NCBI RefSeq assembly: GCF_001625305.1
Contig: NW_017803047.1
Coordinates: 77,403 to 141,402 of the forward strand
Reading direction: 5' to 3'
DNA: 64,000 bases
From: Branchiostoma belcheri
Taxonomy: Eukaryota; Chordata; Leptocardii; Amphioxiformes; Branchiostomatidae
Below are positions 21,183-30,380 of the stretch, piece after piece; positions within the stretch are counted from its first letter, which is position 1; each line of letters opens with the position of its first letter. The notes below the pieces were generated by a model, which had not been told where the DNA came from, made no database searches, and was given only the letters and a program-made list of their open reading frames with translations. The position numbers were made by a program, and so were the translations under genes.

Positions 21183-21925
21183 GTATGTTAGCACCAATTG
21201 CTGACATTTAGTTCATAATTGCATTACTAGGACTCAAAGAACTAAGAAAAAAATTAATGTATCACATATGAACTAAATGTCTGATGAAGTTTGATTAAAA
21301 TGATTTAAGAGGTTCAACTTGCATAAAATTTCTTGAAGATAGCTATCTGGCGGGCCAATTATGAATATATATATACTATACAGTATACTTATACATTTTA
21401 TCATTCAATTCCCCAACAACAGAATTACCAACGTGTTTAAAAACTAGTAATTGGATTGTTCTTATAGCTTATCAAACCATGTAAAGCAGAAGACATTCTA
21501 AATTTCTAAACTGGAAAGTCGTAGCTCAGTTTACCATGCCCGTCTTTAATGTGCTTTCTTCATCACCTTGCCTTTTTCTACAGTTGTTTGAGGTATATGC
21601 TGAGCATTTATCACGGGGAATAAACCAATATGTTGCATTGCATTGCCGTAAATACAAGGTATAGTATACTATGTATAGCTTATAGTTCATATTTCTTGTT
21701 TTTTTGTACAGTTAAAACCACCACCTGCACATTTATTTTTGCGTTCAACTTGGTAACTGGAGTCATGTGAGTACATGTAACCTCCACTATTGTCTACTTG
21801 CTAATGTACACCCATTTTTGTACATTGTAGTTAACGTTGTAGAAGTGAGTATAGATCTTGTTTGCTACATGTAAAATTTTGTCCAGTATTCAGGTACATG
21901 CCTGTTGGATTCTGCTTTGAACAAA

Positions 21926-21998
21926 GTCTCTCTCTCTCTCTCTCTCCCTCTATCTCTCTCTATCCCTCTATCTCCCTCCCTCTCTTTCTCTCTCTGTA
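21926..21998 (+). repeat. CT-rich microsatellite
   Basis: Long run of TCTC with interspersed CCTCTAT units. Confidence 0.9.
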
Positions 21999-22139
21999 TA
22001 TCATTATCGGACCATCTTTGAAAATCAGTGAATTAATGGTTTATTCATTGCAAATATTGCATCATAAATTGTGTTCTTATGTACATATGTTCAAGGAAAA
22101 ATAGCCCCAATTTTTCATTTTTTTTCTTTTTTATATGTA

Positions 22140-22233
22140 GCCTGAGTACCATCCTGGTTAGTTTACGTCCGCTCCCATAGCGGACATAGCGACTGTGGGA
22201 GCGGAGGTAAAATAACCAGGATAGTACCCAAGC
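22140..22233. mobile_element. Small MITE with TA target site
   Basis: The ends are GCCTGAGTACCATCCTGGTTA and, inverted from the right, a near-identical GCTTGGGTACTATCCTGG. TA lies directly outside both (22138-22139, 22234-22235). An inner hairpin pairs CCGCTCCCA with TGGGAGCGG. The TA duplication suggests a Tc1/mariner-like or other TA-targeting source. Confidence 0.7.
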
Positions 22234-22462
22234 TATTCTATATGTACAGTCACTGTGTGTGTGGTTTATATAACTTACTGCAGACTGGACTACTATTTAG
22301 TTAGGGAATCATTTTCTTTGGAGTAATCTCTTGTTCCCTGAGCGTCAATATCTAGTAATGTAATTTTTGCAACAAATGGCTGATATGCATTCGAGGACAT
22401 TTTACACATTTCAAACTTCATTCTTATAGATTAGTGTTATCATGTCTTTTTGTCTTATTCAG

Positions 22463-22511
22463 ATCCAATTTGACAGTTGCTTTGGTGACCAACCTGATGC
22501 TTGCACAAAAT
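22463..22511 (+). CDS. Possible small exon of the integrase-like gene
   Basis: Between a good acceptor (TTATTCAG) and GTATGT donor, 49 nt encode IQFDSCFGDQPDACTK. A CTKC across the splice would suit the zinc-binding Cys pair. The phase does not join the next exon candidate cleanly, so support is weak. Confidence 0.25.
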
Positions 22512-22572
22512 GTATGTTAATCGCCAAGAAGGTTATTTTGTCATTGCTCAGTGACAGTGTGTCTGATTTCAG

Positions 22573-22874
22573 TATAATGAGTTGAGCCATTGGGCAAAAA
22601 AACGTTTTCCCCTTCAAATGTTGACATCATTTGTGGAAGATATCAGAGGTCGTGGAACTCTAGCTTTAATATTTAATTTTAGGGAACTGATAAAATCTCT
22701 AGGAGTTAGAGTAATCCTGGCTAGTCCCAGAAGCCCCACGACTGGTGGCCGATTTGAAAGGGGCATACAGTCTATCAAAACCAAGGTGTCAGTCATTCTA
22801 GCCCAGGGGAGACAGAGCGGCACAAGAATGTCAGCAGATGTAGCTTTGCAAAAGGTTCTCTATGACTACAACAA
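22573..22874 (+). CDS. Integrase-like gene, core C-terminal exon
   Basis: Bounded by TTTCAG and GTGAGT. It encodes YNELSHWAKKRFPLQM, then LIKSLGVRVILASPRSP, TTGGRFERGIQSIKTKV and DVALQKVLYDYNK. The S-P-R-x-P-x-x-x-G-x-x-E-R block with its glutamate is the third catalytic position (E) of the DDE integrase core (SPYHPQTxGxVER in relatives). The first two aspartates are not visible in the window; the segment between 21183 and 22572 that should hold them is intron-like. The gene may therefore have lost catalysis. Relation to Ginger/GIN-type proteins is inferred. Confidence 0.55.
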
Positions 22875-23179
22875 GTGAGTACTGTATCACTACAAAATGT
22901 TGATGTGGAATAATTACATGTATGGTGTCCTTTTTTCAAAGAAGTTCACTTTGAAATCGTGTAAAAAAAGTGGTTATTTGCTATTTTCAGACAAAAAGGC
23001 TCATGTGCCCAAAGAACTTCATTCCTTTGTTTAGCATACTAGTATAATCATTGTACTTTCAAATTACATATTTTAGTTTCGCTAATGCAACAAATGGAAA
23101 TTATCGGTCAATCTAAACAAAAATAAATGTATTTAACGAAACGTCTCATGTTTTCAAATGTCACTTAAAAAAACTGAGT

Positions 23180-23432
23180 TTCCTCGTGCAGCTATAGGAG
23201 TGGTCTTTACAACGGGGGGCAATTTCACCACCACAATAAAAAAATCTACAAAGCTGTTTTGCCGAGGATATTCTTAAGCAAACAGTATAGTCATATGCAA
23301 GGTACAGTGTATTTCTGTGCATACACTGTTCGGGCTATACACACTTTGAACATGGGGGCGCTGCTAATCAAATTAGATGAAGTCAAGACTGAGAACTCTG
23401 CCAACTTTTGCAAACTAATCCAACAAACAAGT
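23180..23432 (+). repeat. Shared LINE-tail segment, copy B
   Basis: Second copy of the segment at 20052-20345, with small indels. Confidence 0.75.
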
Positions 23433-23440
23433 AGACAACC

Positions 23441-24260
23441 TTGAAAAAGGCAAGTAAACATGCTTTGGTCATGGACTTTTCTAAAGCTTTTGACAAAGTT
23501 TGTCACTCACTCCTTATCCACAACTTAGAGTATTATGGCGTCGCAGGACCTGTGAAAACCTGTTTCCAAAACTTTTTAACCGACCGTCAACAGGCCGTGG
23601 TAGTGGAGGGTGCTACTTTAGGTTTTGTTTCAGTGGAGTATGGTGTGCCGCAGGGGTCAATTCTCAGTCCAAGTTTGTTCCTGCTGTACATAAACGACCT
23701 TCCTGAAGACATATCCTCCATTGCCAGGCTATTTCCCGACGACACCCTCGCCCATAACACTGTCAAGTCTATTGACGACCACCAGGTACTCCAGAATGAC
23801 CTTGACCAACTTGGCAAATGGGAAAAAAACTTGGTCAATGGAGTTCCACCCAGCAAAATGCCAAACCCTCCTCATTACCAGAAAACGAGCCGATTACCGA
23901 CTACATGGTCACACACTTGACTCGGTCCCCGAGGTCAAGTATCTAGGCGTCACAATCACAAAATCTTAGTTGGGATACAAACATTACAAACAAGGCAAAC
24001 AAGTCACTTGGTTTCCTGCGAAGAAACATAAAGGCCAGAGCACGTAAGATCAAGGAACAAGCTTACTTCACGCTTGTTCGGCCACTACTATAATTTTCCA
24101 GCTCAGTCTGGTATCCCAATTTTCCTAAGACGTCAACAGAAGTACAGCGCAGGGCGGCTTAAGAGGGCAGGCAATTACGCAAACAGGTAAGAGCAAAATC
24201 CTACAAATCCATGGTAAGACCAAAGTTAGAATATGCAGCCACTTTTTAATGGCTTCACCA
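23441..24260 (+). mobile_element. CR1/L2-like LINE reverse transcriptase, frameshifted
   Basis: Reads LVMDFSKAFDKVCHSLLIHN, LEYYGV, VEYGVPQGSILSPSLFLLYI and ARLFPDDTL, with FPDD in place of the usual FADD. A frameshift near 23845 continues as EFHPAKCQTLLITRKR, EVKYLGVTITK, then SLGFLRRNIKARARKIKEQ and fragments to about 24260. RT domains A-E are present in order, but stops and shifts make it inactive. Confidence 0.8.
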
Positions 24261-24574
24261 CATCACGAAAGGATTAGGACAACTGACTTTTGATAAACTG
24301 TGCTGACTCGCATAATAACTATACACTCCAACCATGATTGTATTATTTTATTCACATTTTTCCTTTATGCTGATGTTTACTTTAATTTTAGAGGGGAACG
24401 TGTTTTTATTTAAGATGCTTGAATACTTCCCATACACGAAGTCAAACCTAGAATTTGATGCAACAGCATGAGATCCATATGCATATACAGTACAAAGAAA
24501 AACAAAGTGGAATGGGTACAGAATTTAACTGCAAGATTCTGCAGTTAAACGTTAAAACGTTAACTTAAAAACTT

Positions 24575-25240
24575 CATCTACCGAAACAACTCCAAAGCCT
24601 GGATAAACAGAACTGTTCGTGGAGTGGCTAAGGCGCCTGGACAGGAAGATGGGTCGGCAGAAGTGGAAAATCCTGCTCTTCGTCGACAACGCTCCAAGCC
24701 AGCCCGACATCCGACTGAAGAACGTGTAGCTAAAATTCTTCCCTCCTAACACCACATCCAAGCTACAACCGATGGACCAGGGAATCATACAGACTGTCAA
24801 GCTGAAGTACCGCAAACGCCATCTGCAGGAGCTTGAAAACGACAAGGAAGCAAGGACCAAAGATTGCCAAGCGGGTGACAGTGTTGGACGCCATCCAGTG
24901 GGTTCGCCAGGCCTGGGTAACTGCTTGCACCAAGATGGGAGGTCGAAATTTTTCCGTAAATATCAAACATTTGATGTAACTTTACCATCTGGAAGGATTT
25001 CAACATTGAGCATGTCAGAAATCCCTAGTGGGAACGCCGCTGGGATAACAGCAAGCTTCTGAGTCCCGTAAGGAGCTGGCTGGATGTAGCAAAGAAAAAT
25101 GCCCAGGTAATCACATCCTTCACAGCGACGAAATCTGATCAAGGCGCGACGAACCCACTATTCAACAAGCAGCTAGAGGAGATGAGGAGAGAGCCGCTCC
25201 CCGTTGTGGAAACAAGTAGTAATTACTCACAGATGAAGTA
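24575..25240 (+). pseudogene. pogo-like DDE transposase, broken
   Basis: Frame: ELFVEWLRRLDRKMGRQKWK, ILLFVDNAPSQPDIRLKNV, TAG at 24727-24729, then LKFFPPNTTSKLQPMDQGII and KLKYRKRHLQEL. The FVDNAPSxP and PPNTTSxLQPxDQGII motifs carry the second and third acidic residues of the DDE_1 (pogo/Tigger/jerky) transposase. A frameshift near 24865 is followed by KIAKRVTVLDAIQWVRQAWV. The N-terminal DNA-binding part is missing. The flanks are LINE fragments. Confidence 0.75.
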
Positions 25241-25419
25241 AAGGATGAACTGTCGAACATGTGTAATCACTTCTGTAGAATGCAGTTGCTCGTCAATTTT
25301 GCGACAGAAAGAACATTTTCAAATGACAGTCACTAAATCGCTGATATGTGGAAGAGCCATTATAGTTCATTGTTCAACTCGGTAGACTCAAGTCATTTCA
25401 AGCAAACTGTTACACAGTC

Positions 25420-25915
25420 ACTTAACTCAGGTGTTAGTGCGGACTGTATGATCTCAGTAGATGAGGTTTACCCAATGGGAAGGCTAGCGATGTCCAGGGT
25501 ATTTCAGCTGAGCATCTGAAACATGCCGGGACCCGGCTGCCTGTTGTGCTCTCAATTTTAATTACTTCCATGCTCAGCCACGGCTTCGTCTCGCCAAACC
25601 TTCTACAAGTGGTAATTGTTACAATACTTAAGAAGCCGTGTTGCAATGCTTCTAGTCAAGACAAATATCGCCCCATTGCCATCGCTAGCCCTCTATCTAA
25701 GATTATTGAATCAATTCTACTGAAACGCCTCGAGGGTTTTCTAGTTAGCCCGAGTAACCAGTTTGGTTTTATAAAGAATCATGGTACCGACCTAAGTGTA
25801 TTTGCTCAGTACTATCGCCAGCGGGGCTCTCCTGTGTTCGTATGTTTTTAGACGCCTCGAAAGCCTTCGATCGTGTTAATCACTGGACTTTGTTTAAGAA
25901 GCTCATTGACACAAG
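25420..25915 (+). mobile_element. Non-LTR LINE RT fragment
   Basis: Reads LLQVVIVTILKKPCCNASSQ, DKYRPIAIASPLSKIIESIL, NQFGFIKNHGTDLSVFAQYY, then in a shifted frame RMFLDASKAFDRVNHWTLFK. These are RT domains 1-3 of a CR1/Jockey-group element. It ends abruptly at about 25915, where a repetitive host-type exon begins. Confidence 0.75.
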
Positions 25916-26057
25916 AACAGAAGGAAGGTACGACACCACTCGAGACACCAGAACAGGAGGAAGGTGCGACACCAGAACAGGAGTAAGGTGTGACACCACT
26001 CCAGACGCCGGAACAGAACCAGGATGAAGAGGCAGAAGAGAACATGTTTAGTGTGGG
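25916..26057 (+). CDS. Candidate exon, repeat-rich (TPEQ)
   Basis: In the frame that joins the next exon in phase, the sequence reads QEQKEGTTPLETPEQEEGAT, PEQE, then a TAA (25984-25986), GVTPLQTPEQNQDEEAEENM, FSVG and a GTAAGT donor. The segment after the stop could be the true exon, or the copy is damaged. The repeated TPEQ units and acidic end have no family match. Confidence 0.35.
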
Positions 26058-26354
26058 GTAAGTCAGCATCCATTGTGTAAAAACTGAAAATTTAATCATT
26101 TTAGTAAAATCATTTAGCCTGAAATCCAGCTGTGATATAGTGTAAACACTTCATTCAATGTTATATGTATCTAGTGCAGCAGAGTTTACAAATACACGTG
26201 GTAACCAGGCTAGGATAGAGTATCCATGAACGTATTGAACTTCACAGATCCTGTTTCTAATTATGTTTGTAAATGCTGTACACCAGTAAATACTGTGATT
26301 GCTATGTAATATCACTCATAGTTTATTCCTGCAATTCTATTTGTTTTTCTGCAG

Positions 26355-26481
26355 AGAATGGGCTGAGGTGCAACAGAATGGCACCACAGTTGCCAAGGCA
26401 ACATTTTGCTATGCCCGGGAGGGCATGGCCAGCCTCATCATGAAGATGACTGTGAATGACCAAGCAGTTTCAGGCGTTCAG
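26355..26481 (+). CDS. Uncharacterised exon, in phase with its neighbours
   Basis: Flanked by CTGCAG and GTGTGT. With the preceding exon's phase 2 it reads GEWAEVQQNGTTVAKATFCY, AREGMASLIMKMTVNDQAVS, GVQ, ending in phase 0. No stops. Not recognised. Confidence 0.45.
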
Positions 26482-26689
26482 GTGTGTGTCATTTTTTTGT
26501 TTCAAAGGCATCCAATACAATTTCAGGGGGATATATACTGTGATAGGGTTGTTCCAGCTTACAATGTATGCACTTTTATGGGAATGTGCTTTTTACTTGT
26601 GATTTACCTTTATTATAATTAGCTGATTAGGATTTCTTCTGTGTTTGCACATTTGGATCAACCATTCAGTTGGAAGTTGGCGGAAGTCA

Positions 26690-26810
26690 AGAAGCTGACA
26701 CCTAGGACGACCCAGGCGGAGCCAGGACCTAGGACGACCCAGGCGGAGTCAGGACCTAGGACGACCCAGGCGAAGCCAGGACCCTAGGGACGACCCAGGC
26801 GAAGCCAGGA
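26690..26810 (+). repeat. 27-bp coding-type minisatellite before the gap
   Basis: About four units of CCTAGGACGACCCAGGCG-type sequence, the same unit as in 26985-27295, abut the 20-N gap. An irregular ACCCTAGGGA in the last unit breaks the frame. Likely a collapsed or duplicated assembly of one array. Confidence 0.8.
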
Positions 26811-26830
26811 NNNNNNNNNNNNNNNNNNNN
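26811..26830. other. Assembly gap (20 N)
   Basis: Unknown bases inside the repeat region. Confidence 0.99.
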
Positions 26831-26888
26831 ACATCATTAAGACTGTATCATGCATGGCTCCAGCCAGCTCGAATTGTTTTTCCGTCAG

Positions 26889-27404
26889 CCCAGGTTTGTG
26901 ATCGAAATCATAGGGTTTAAAGTGGTTGTCAGTGGTCCTTTGGATGTTTTTATATTTTCACCCAAGATATTTGTTGATTTTGTGAAGCCAGGACCTAGGA
27001 CGACCCAGGCGAAGCCAGGACCTAGGACGACCCAGGCGAAGCCAGGACCTAGGACGACCCAGGCGAAGCCAGGACCTAGGACGACCCAGGCGAAGCCAGG
27101 ACCTAGGGCGACCCAGGCGAAGCCAGGACCTAGGACGACCCAGGCGAAGCCAGGACCTAGGATGAAAACCCAGGCAAAGCCGGGACCTAGGATGAAAACC
27201 CAGGCAAAGCCGGGACCTAGGATGAAAACCCAGGCGAAGCCGGGACCTAGGATGAAGACCCAGGCGAAGCCGGGACCTAAGACAAAGACCCAGGCGAAGT
27301 ACTGGAAGTATGTTCCAGAAAGGAACATCCAACCTCCTGCAAAGGCCTTCAAGGCTTCAACAGGGAAGAGAATTCCCATCAAGAAGAAACTGACATTTGA
27401 GTAG
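26889..27404 (+). CDS. Terminal exon with 9/10-residue tandem repeats
   Basis: After an acceptor CCGTCAG at 26888, in phase 0 with the exon ending at 26481, the frame reads [32 protein letters not shown], then eleven tandem units: five KPGPRTTQA and one KPGPRATQA (27-bp unit), four [10 protein letters not shown] and one [10 protein letters not shown] (30-bp unit). It then ends [10 protein letters not shown]...KKKLTFE and TAG. The Pro/Lys/Arg-rich repeat is basic and probably disordered. AATAAA lies at 27708. No family is recognised; a link to the upstream integrase-like exons is possible but unproven. Confidence 0.55.
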   Translation, partial: PRFVIEIIGFKVVVSGPLDVFIFSPKIFVDFVKPGPRTTQAKPGPRTTQAKPGPRTTQAKPGPRTTQAKPGPRATQAKPGPRTTQAKPGPRMKTQAKPGPRMKTQAKPGPRMKTQAKPGPRMKTQAKPGPKTKTQAKYWKYVPERNIQPPAKAFKASTGKRIPIKKKLTFE

Positions 27405-27707
27405 TAAGGTGCTGTGTCCTCCTCTTGTTACTGCATATGATGGAGGCTACCTGTACTTCTTAGATGCTAATTTGACGAGAATGCCTAAACTGTCCCTATA
27501 GATGGCCATCATTCAGCACAAAGGATACTAGTACCTTAGTTCTTGTTATTTTCTCGTAAATTTGATGTAGATTTCAAGAAGTCCCACTGTTTAGTGGTCA
27601 GCATTTAGTACAATGAAGTTCCTGTAAATCTTTTGAATTTCTAGTCATGAGATGTCTGGAGCAATTATTGAATCATATTTTGTAATGCTGCAAAGATTTC
27701 CTTTGTA

Positions 27708-27713
27708 AATAAA
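27708..27713 (+). terminator. Poly(A) signal AATAAA
   Basis: Canonical hexamer about 300 nt after the stop codon of the repeat-containing exon. Confidence 0.6.
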
Positions 27714-28169
27714 GTAAGTTTCAAAGTTTGTCAGAAACTGTTTAATGAATAAGAATTGTTAAGTTCTTAGCGTTGAGTTTTGTTAGACACCATGTTTGGG
27801 TAGATTTGAGTAGATTCTGTAGACACTGATTGGTAATTTGAAGAGAATTCCCTTTAAAAATCCTTTTCTTTACTTAAAATTTACCAAATTTGACCTGTTA
27901 AAGAAAGTGAGATTCTGTTGTTCTTGTAGCTAGAGGGATATCCTTCATTTCAATAGTGTTTTTGCTTTAGAATCTTTCCTGAAATAGATGTGGAGTGTTT
28001 GTTGCCAAGAGTGAAATAAATTATTGACACCGATTTCTCATTACTATTGCAATGTATGTTTCCCCCTTTCACACATCCTAGTAACACAGATAAGTTCATA
28101 TTTCTAATGGCTTTAGACAAACCGATTTTAAAACACATATGTACTTATATCTACTAAGAAGCGAGAACA

Positions 28170-28322
28170 GGCCAAATTATCGTAATTATTAGACTATATG
28201 TCCATATTACATAGAATAAGCGCTAGCTTGTACATTTTATATATTCATTGCAAACTGTGACGTCTTTCCTGTGAACCCAGTGGGTATTTGCGTACAATAA
28301 AGGTCTTCATTCATTCATTAAT
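28170..28322 (+). mobile_element. LINE 3' UTR with (ATTC)n tail
   Basis: Ends TGCGTACAATAAAGGTC followed by TTCATTCATTCATTA. AATAAA plus an ATTC microsatellite is the usual end of CR1/L2-type elements. No coding remnant is recognised upstream. Confidence 0.5.
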
Positions 28323-30380
28323 ATCAATGACTTCCAAGTGAGGATTTTTGACAGCCTTGGACCATCGTGAAAAACGGTAAGCCGCGGAACCTAACGATAG
28401 GCCAGGGTCAAAACAAAATATCCTGCTACCACAGTGGTACCAGAGAAAATTGCCGCCGCTTGCTTTCTTGTTGATTTTCAAAAAGCAGACTGAGTTCATA
28501 AGAGTAGGGACCCTCCCACACAAAAAAAGCATTGCTCAAATTTCGCAATCTACACATGCCATGTGGTGAAAATATCCCATGCGTAACAGTATATTTTTCT
28601 CGTCCTTGCAAACAGTAAATAATCAAGTACCTATTTGTCCACTATCCTGGCTTCGAGCGCCACGAGAGCCCGTTAAATGGACTATCCAGCACAGAAGAAA
28701 TTCACATGGCAAATCGGAAAGTAAACTAACTTTGTGGGATAAAAACAACGTTTGCAAACTTTTGTCCAATATGGCGGGGACAAAATGGAGAGAACGCACC
28801 GCATCCAAACACAACGGTAGGGTAGAAATGATCACCAGAAGGTCAATCAGCGTGCTCCGTTGGATTTGGTTTAAACTTCACTAAAATCAATAACATTATC
28901 TGTAATGTATTTCCTACGATACTCCAACCGCTACTTCAACTGGAAAAAATATGGGCTGCAGCTGCCGGACTGAGAAAGATCATTGACCAGACTGCGGCTT
29001 GGGCTTCGGCTTGACACGGAAACTTCACCACACAAACGCGCACATGCCGTCATTTGGCACAATTAACAGGCGTTATAATCTTTAGTTGAAATGGTGTGGA
29101 TTTCTATTGTAATTCGGCGCAAAATAAACTCGCAGAATTTCACCCAAAACCTGCATAATCACTTAGCAGTGATATGGTAATCGCCGAATTTTCACCCAAT
29201 CTTACCTACGCACTAAGGTGCGACTTCAAGGGAGAACAATAGAATCACACCATTTACCTCCTTCTCAACCAATTCAACATAATAATTGCCGGATTCACAT
29301 CATTTCAAAATGGTAGTGTCATGATGATGCGTAGTGTCCAAGATGCCCGAACAAAACTTCAGAGCAAGCTGCTGGACGAGAGGGAGAAAAGGGAAGTGAA
29401 GAAACTGAAACGGTCATTGCCCGAGTACATAAAAGATCCAAGTAAACTAGTGGCTTGTCAAGTAAAACAAGTGTTACACTGCAACTCAGGACGGGGGGAA
29501 AGAGGCGAAATGGTATACAGGGACACAAAGTGTTATATTGTATAAGATGATGAAGAAGAACCACATAAAACTTTTAACCTGTTGTCGGACTTGGAGAAGG
29601 TGGATCTCATTGTTTTACAGTTTGTTTGGGGGGGGGGGCAATATGTTCATAATGTCATGATAACCATACCTTGTAATTTTTTTTCTATTTTACTTTTCCT
29701 TTGTCTTGAAGAACGTGTGTAACGATATGAAAGCATTTTCAGACGGAAGCAAAATCGTCTGGAATGTTTACGGATTAGGCACAACATTGGAAGTTTCCGA
29801 TTTTCGGTCTTATGTCAAAAAGTTAAACTTTTTTCTCGTTTCTGGAGACCTGGAGCACAAGCAACACAATAATTGATATCCCCAACTATAGTTATTCTTT
29901 TACCAACATAAACAAAAGAGTAAGCGAGCGAAATGATCTTCGGGAAGTATTGTCAGTCTCTATAAAAATGAGTACAAATATTATGTAAGAAAGAAACATC
30001 TAAATCAACAGATGCTCAGAACATCATATTCTAAAAGATGAAATATCTGCTTCAGTAAATACAGCTCTATCGGATTTGTTCTACTTGGCGGCGATTTTAA
30101 TGTTCGCCTTGCCCTTGGAAACGTTAAGTATACACATTGTGATTTTCACATGGACAATAATTCTGACCGTTTTTCATACTTTAGAAACAGACAACAGATG
30201 TATAAGGTTCCTCCCGACAAGTTCGGGAAACTTATCACAAACCAGCAACTTTTCACCTGTCATCAGTCAGTCATTTTTTCAACAAATATTATCGTTTCGT
30301 ATCAACCCGGTGTTAAATTTATCATTATATCCTATCTACCTTTAGCCACTCAAAACCACCAAAATACCACTCATAAAGTT
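28323..30380. other. No confident gene
   Basis: Two plus-strand ORFs occur. 28579-28884 includes HRRNSHGKSESKLTLWDKNN. 29321-29545 begins MMMRSVQDARTKLQSKLLDE and is helical and lysine/glutamate-rich, as a coiled coil would be. Neither is recognised or splice-supported. A G-run lies at 29628-29638. Confidence 0.35.

Larger units (their letters stand above)
21200..22460. other. Intron-like stretch with microsatellite and MITE
   Basis: Non-coding; contains a CT-rich microsatellite (21926-21998) and a small MITE (22140-22233). Confidence 0.5.

Noticed and set aside
22132-22246. 8-bp TATATGTA duplication as the target site of the small MITE
   Set aside because: The inverted repeat ends fit the inner TA flanks better; the outer 8-bp match would leave unequal ends.
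26885-27382. Minus-strand ORFs with GPGFAWV and RSRLRLG repeats
   Set aside because: Reverse-strand shadows of the 27/30-bp array; the plus frame has splice signals, a sensible end and a poly(A) signal.
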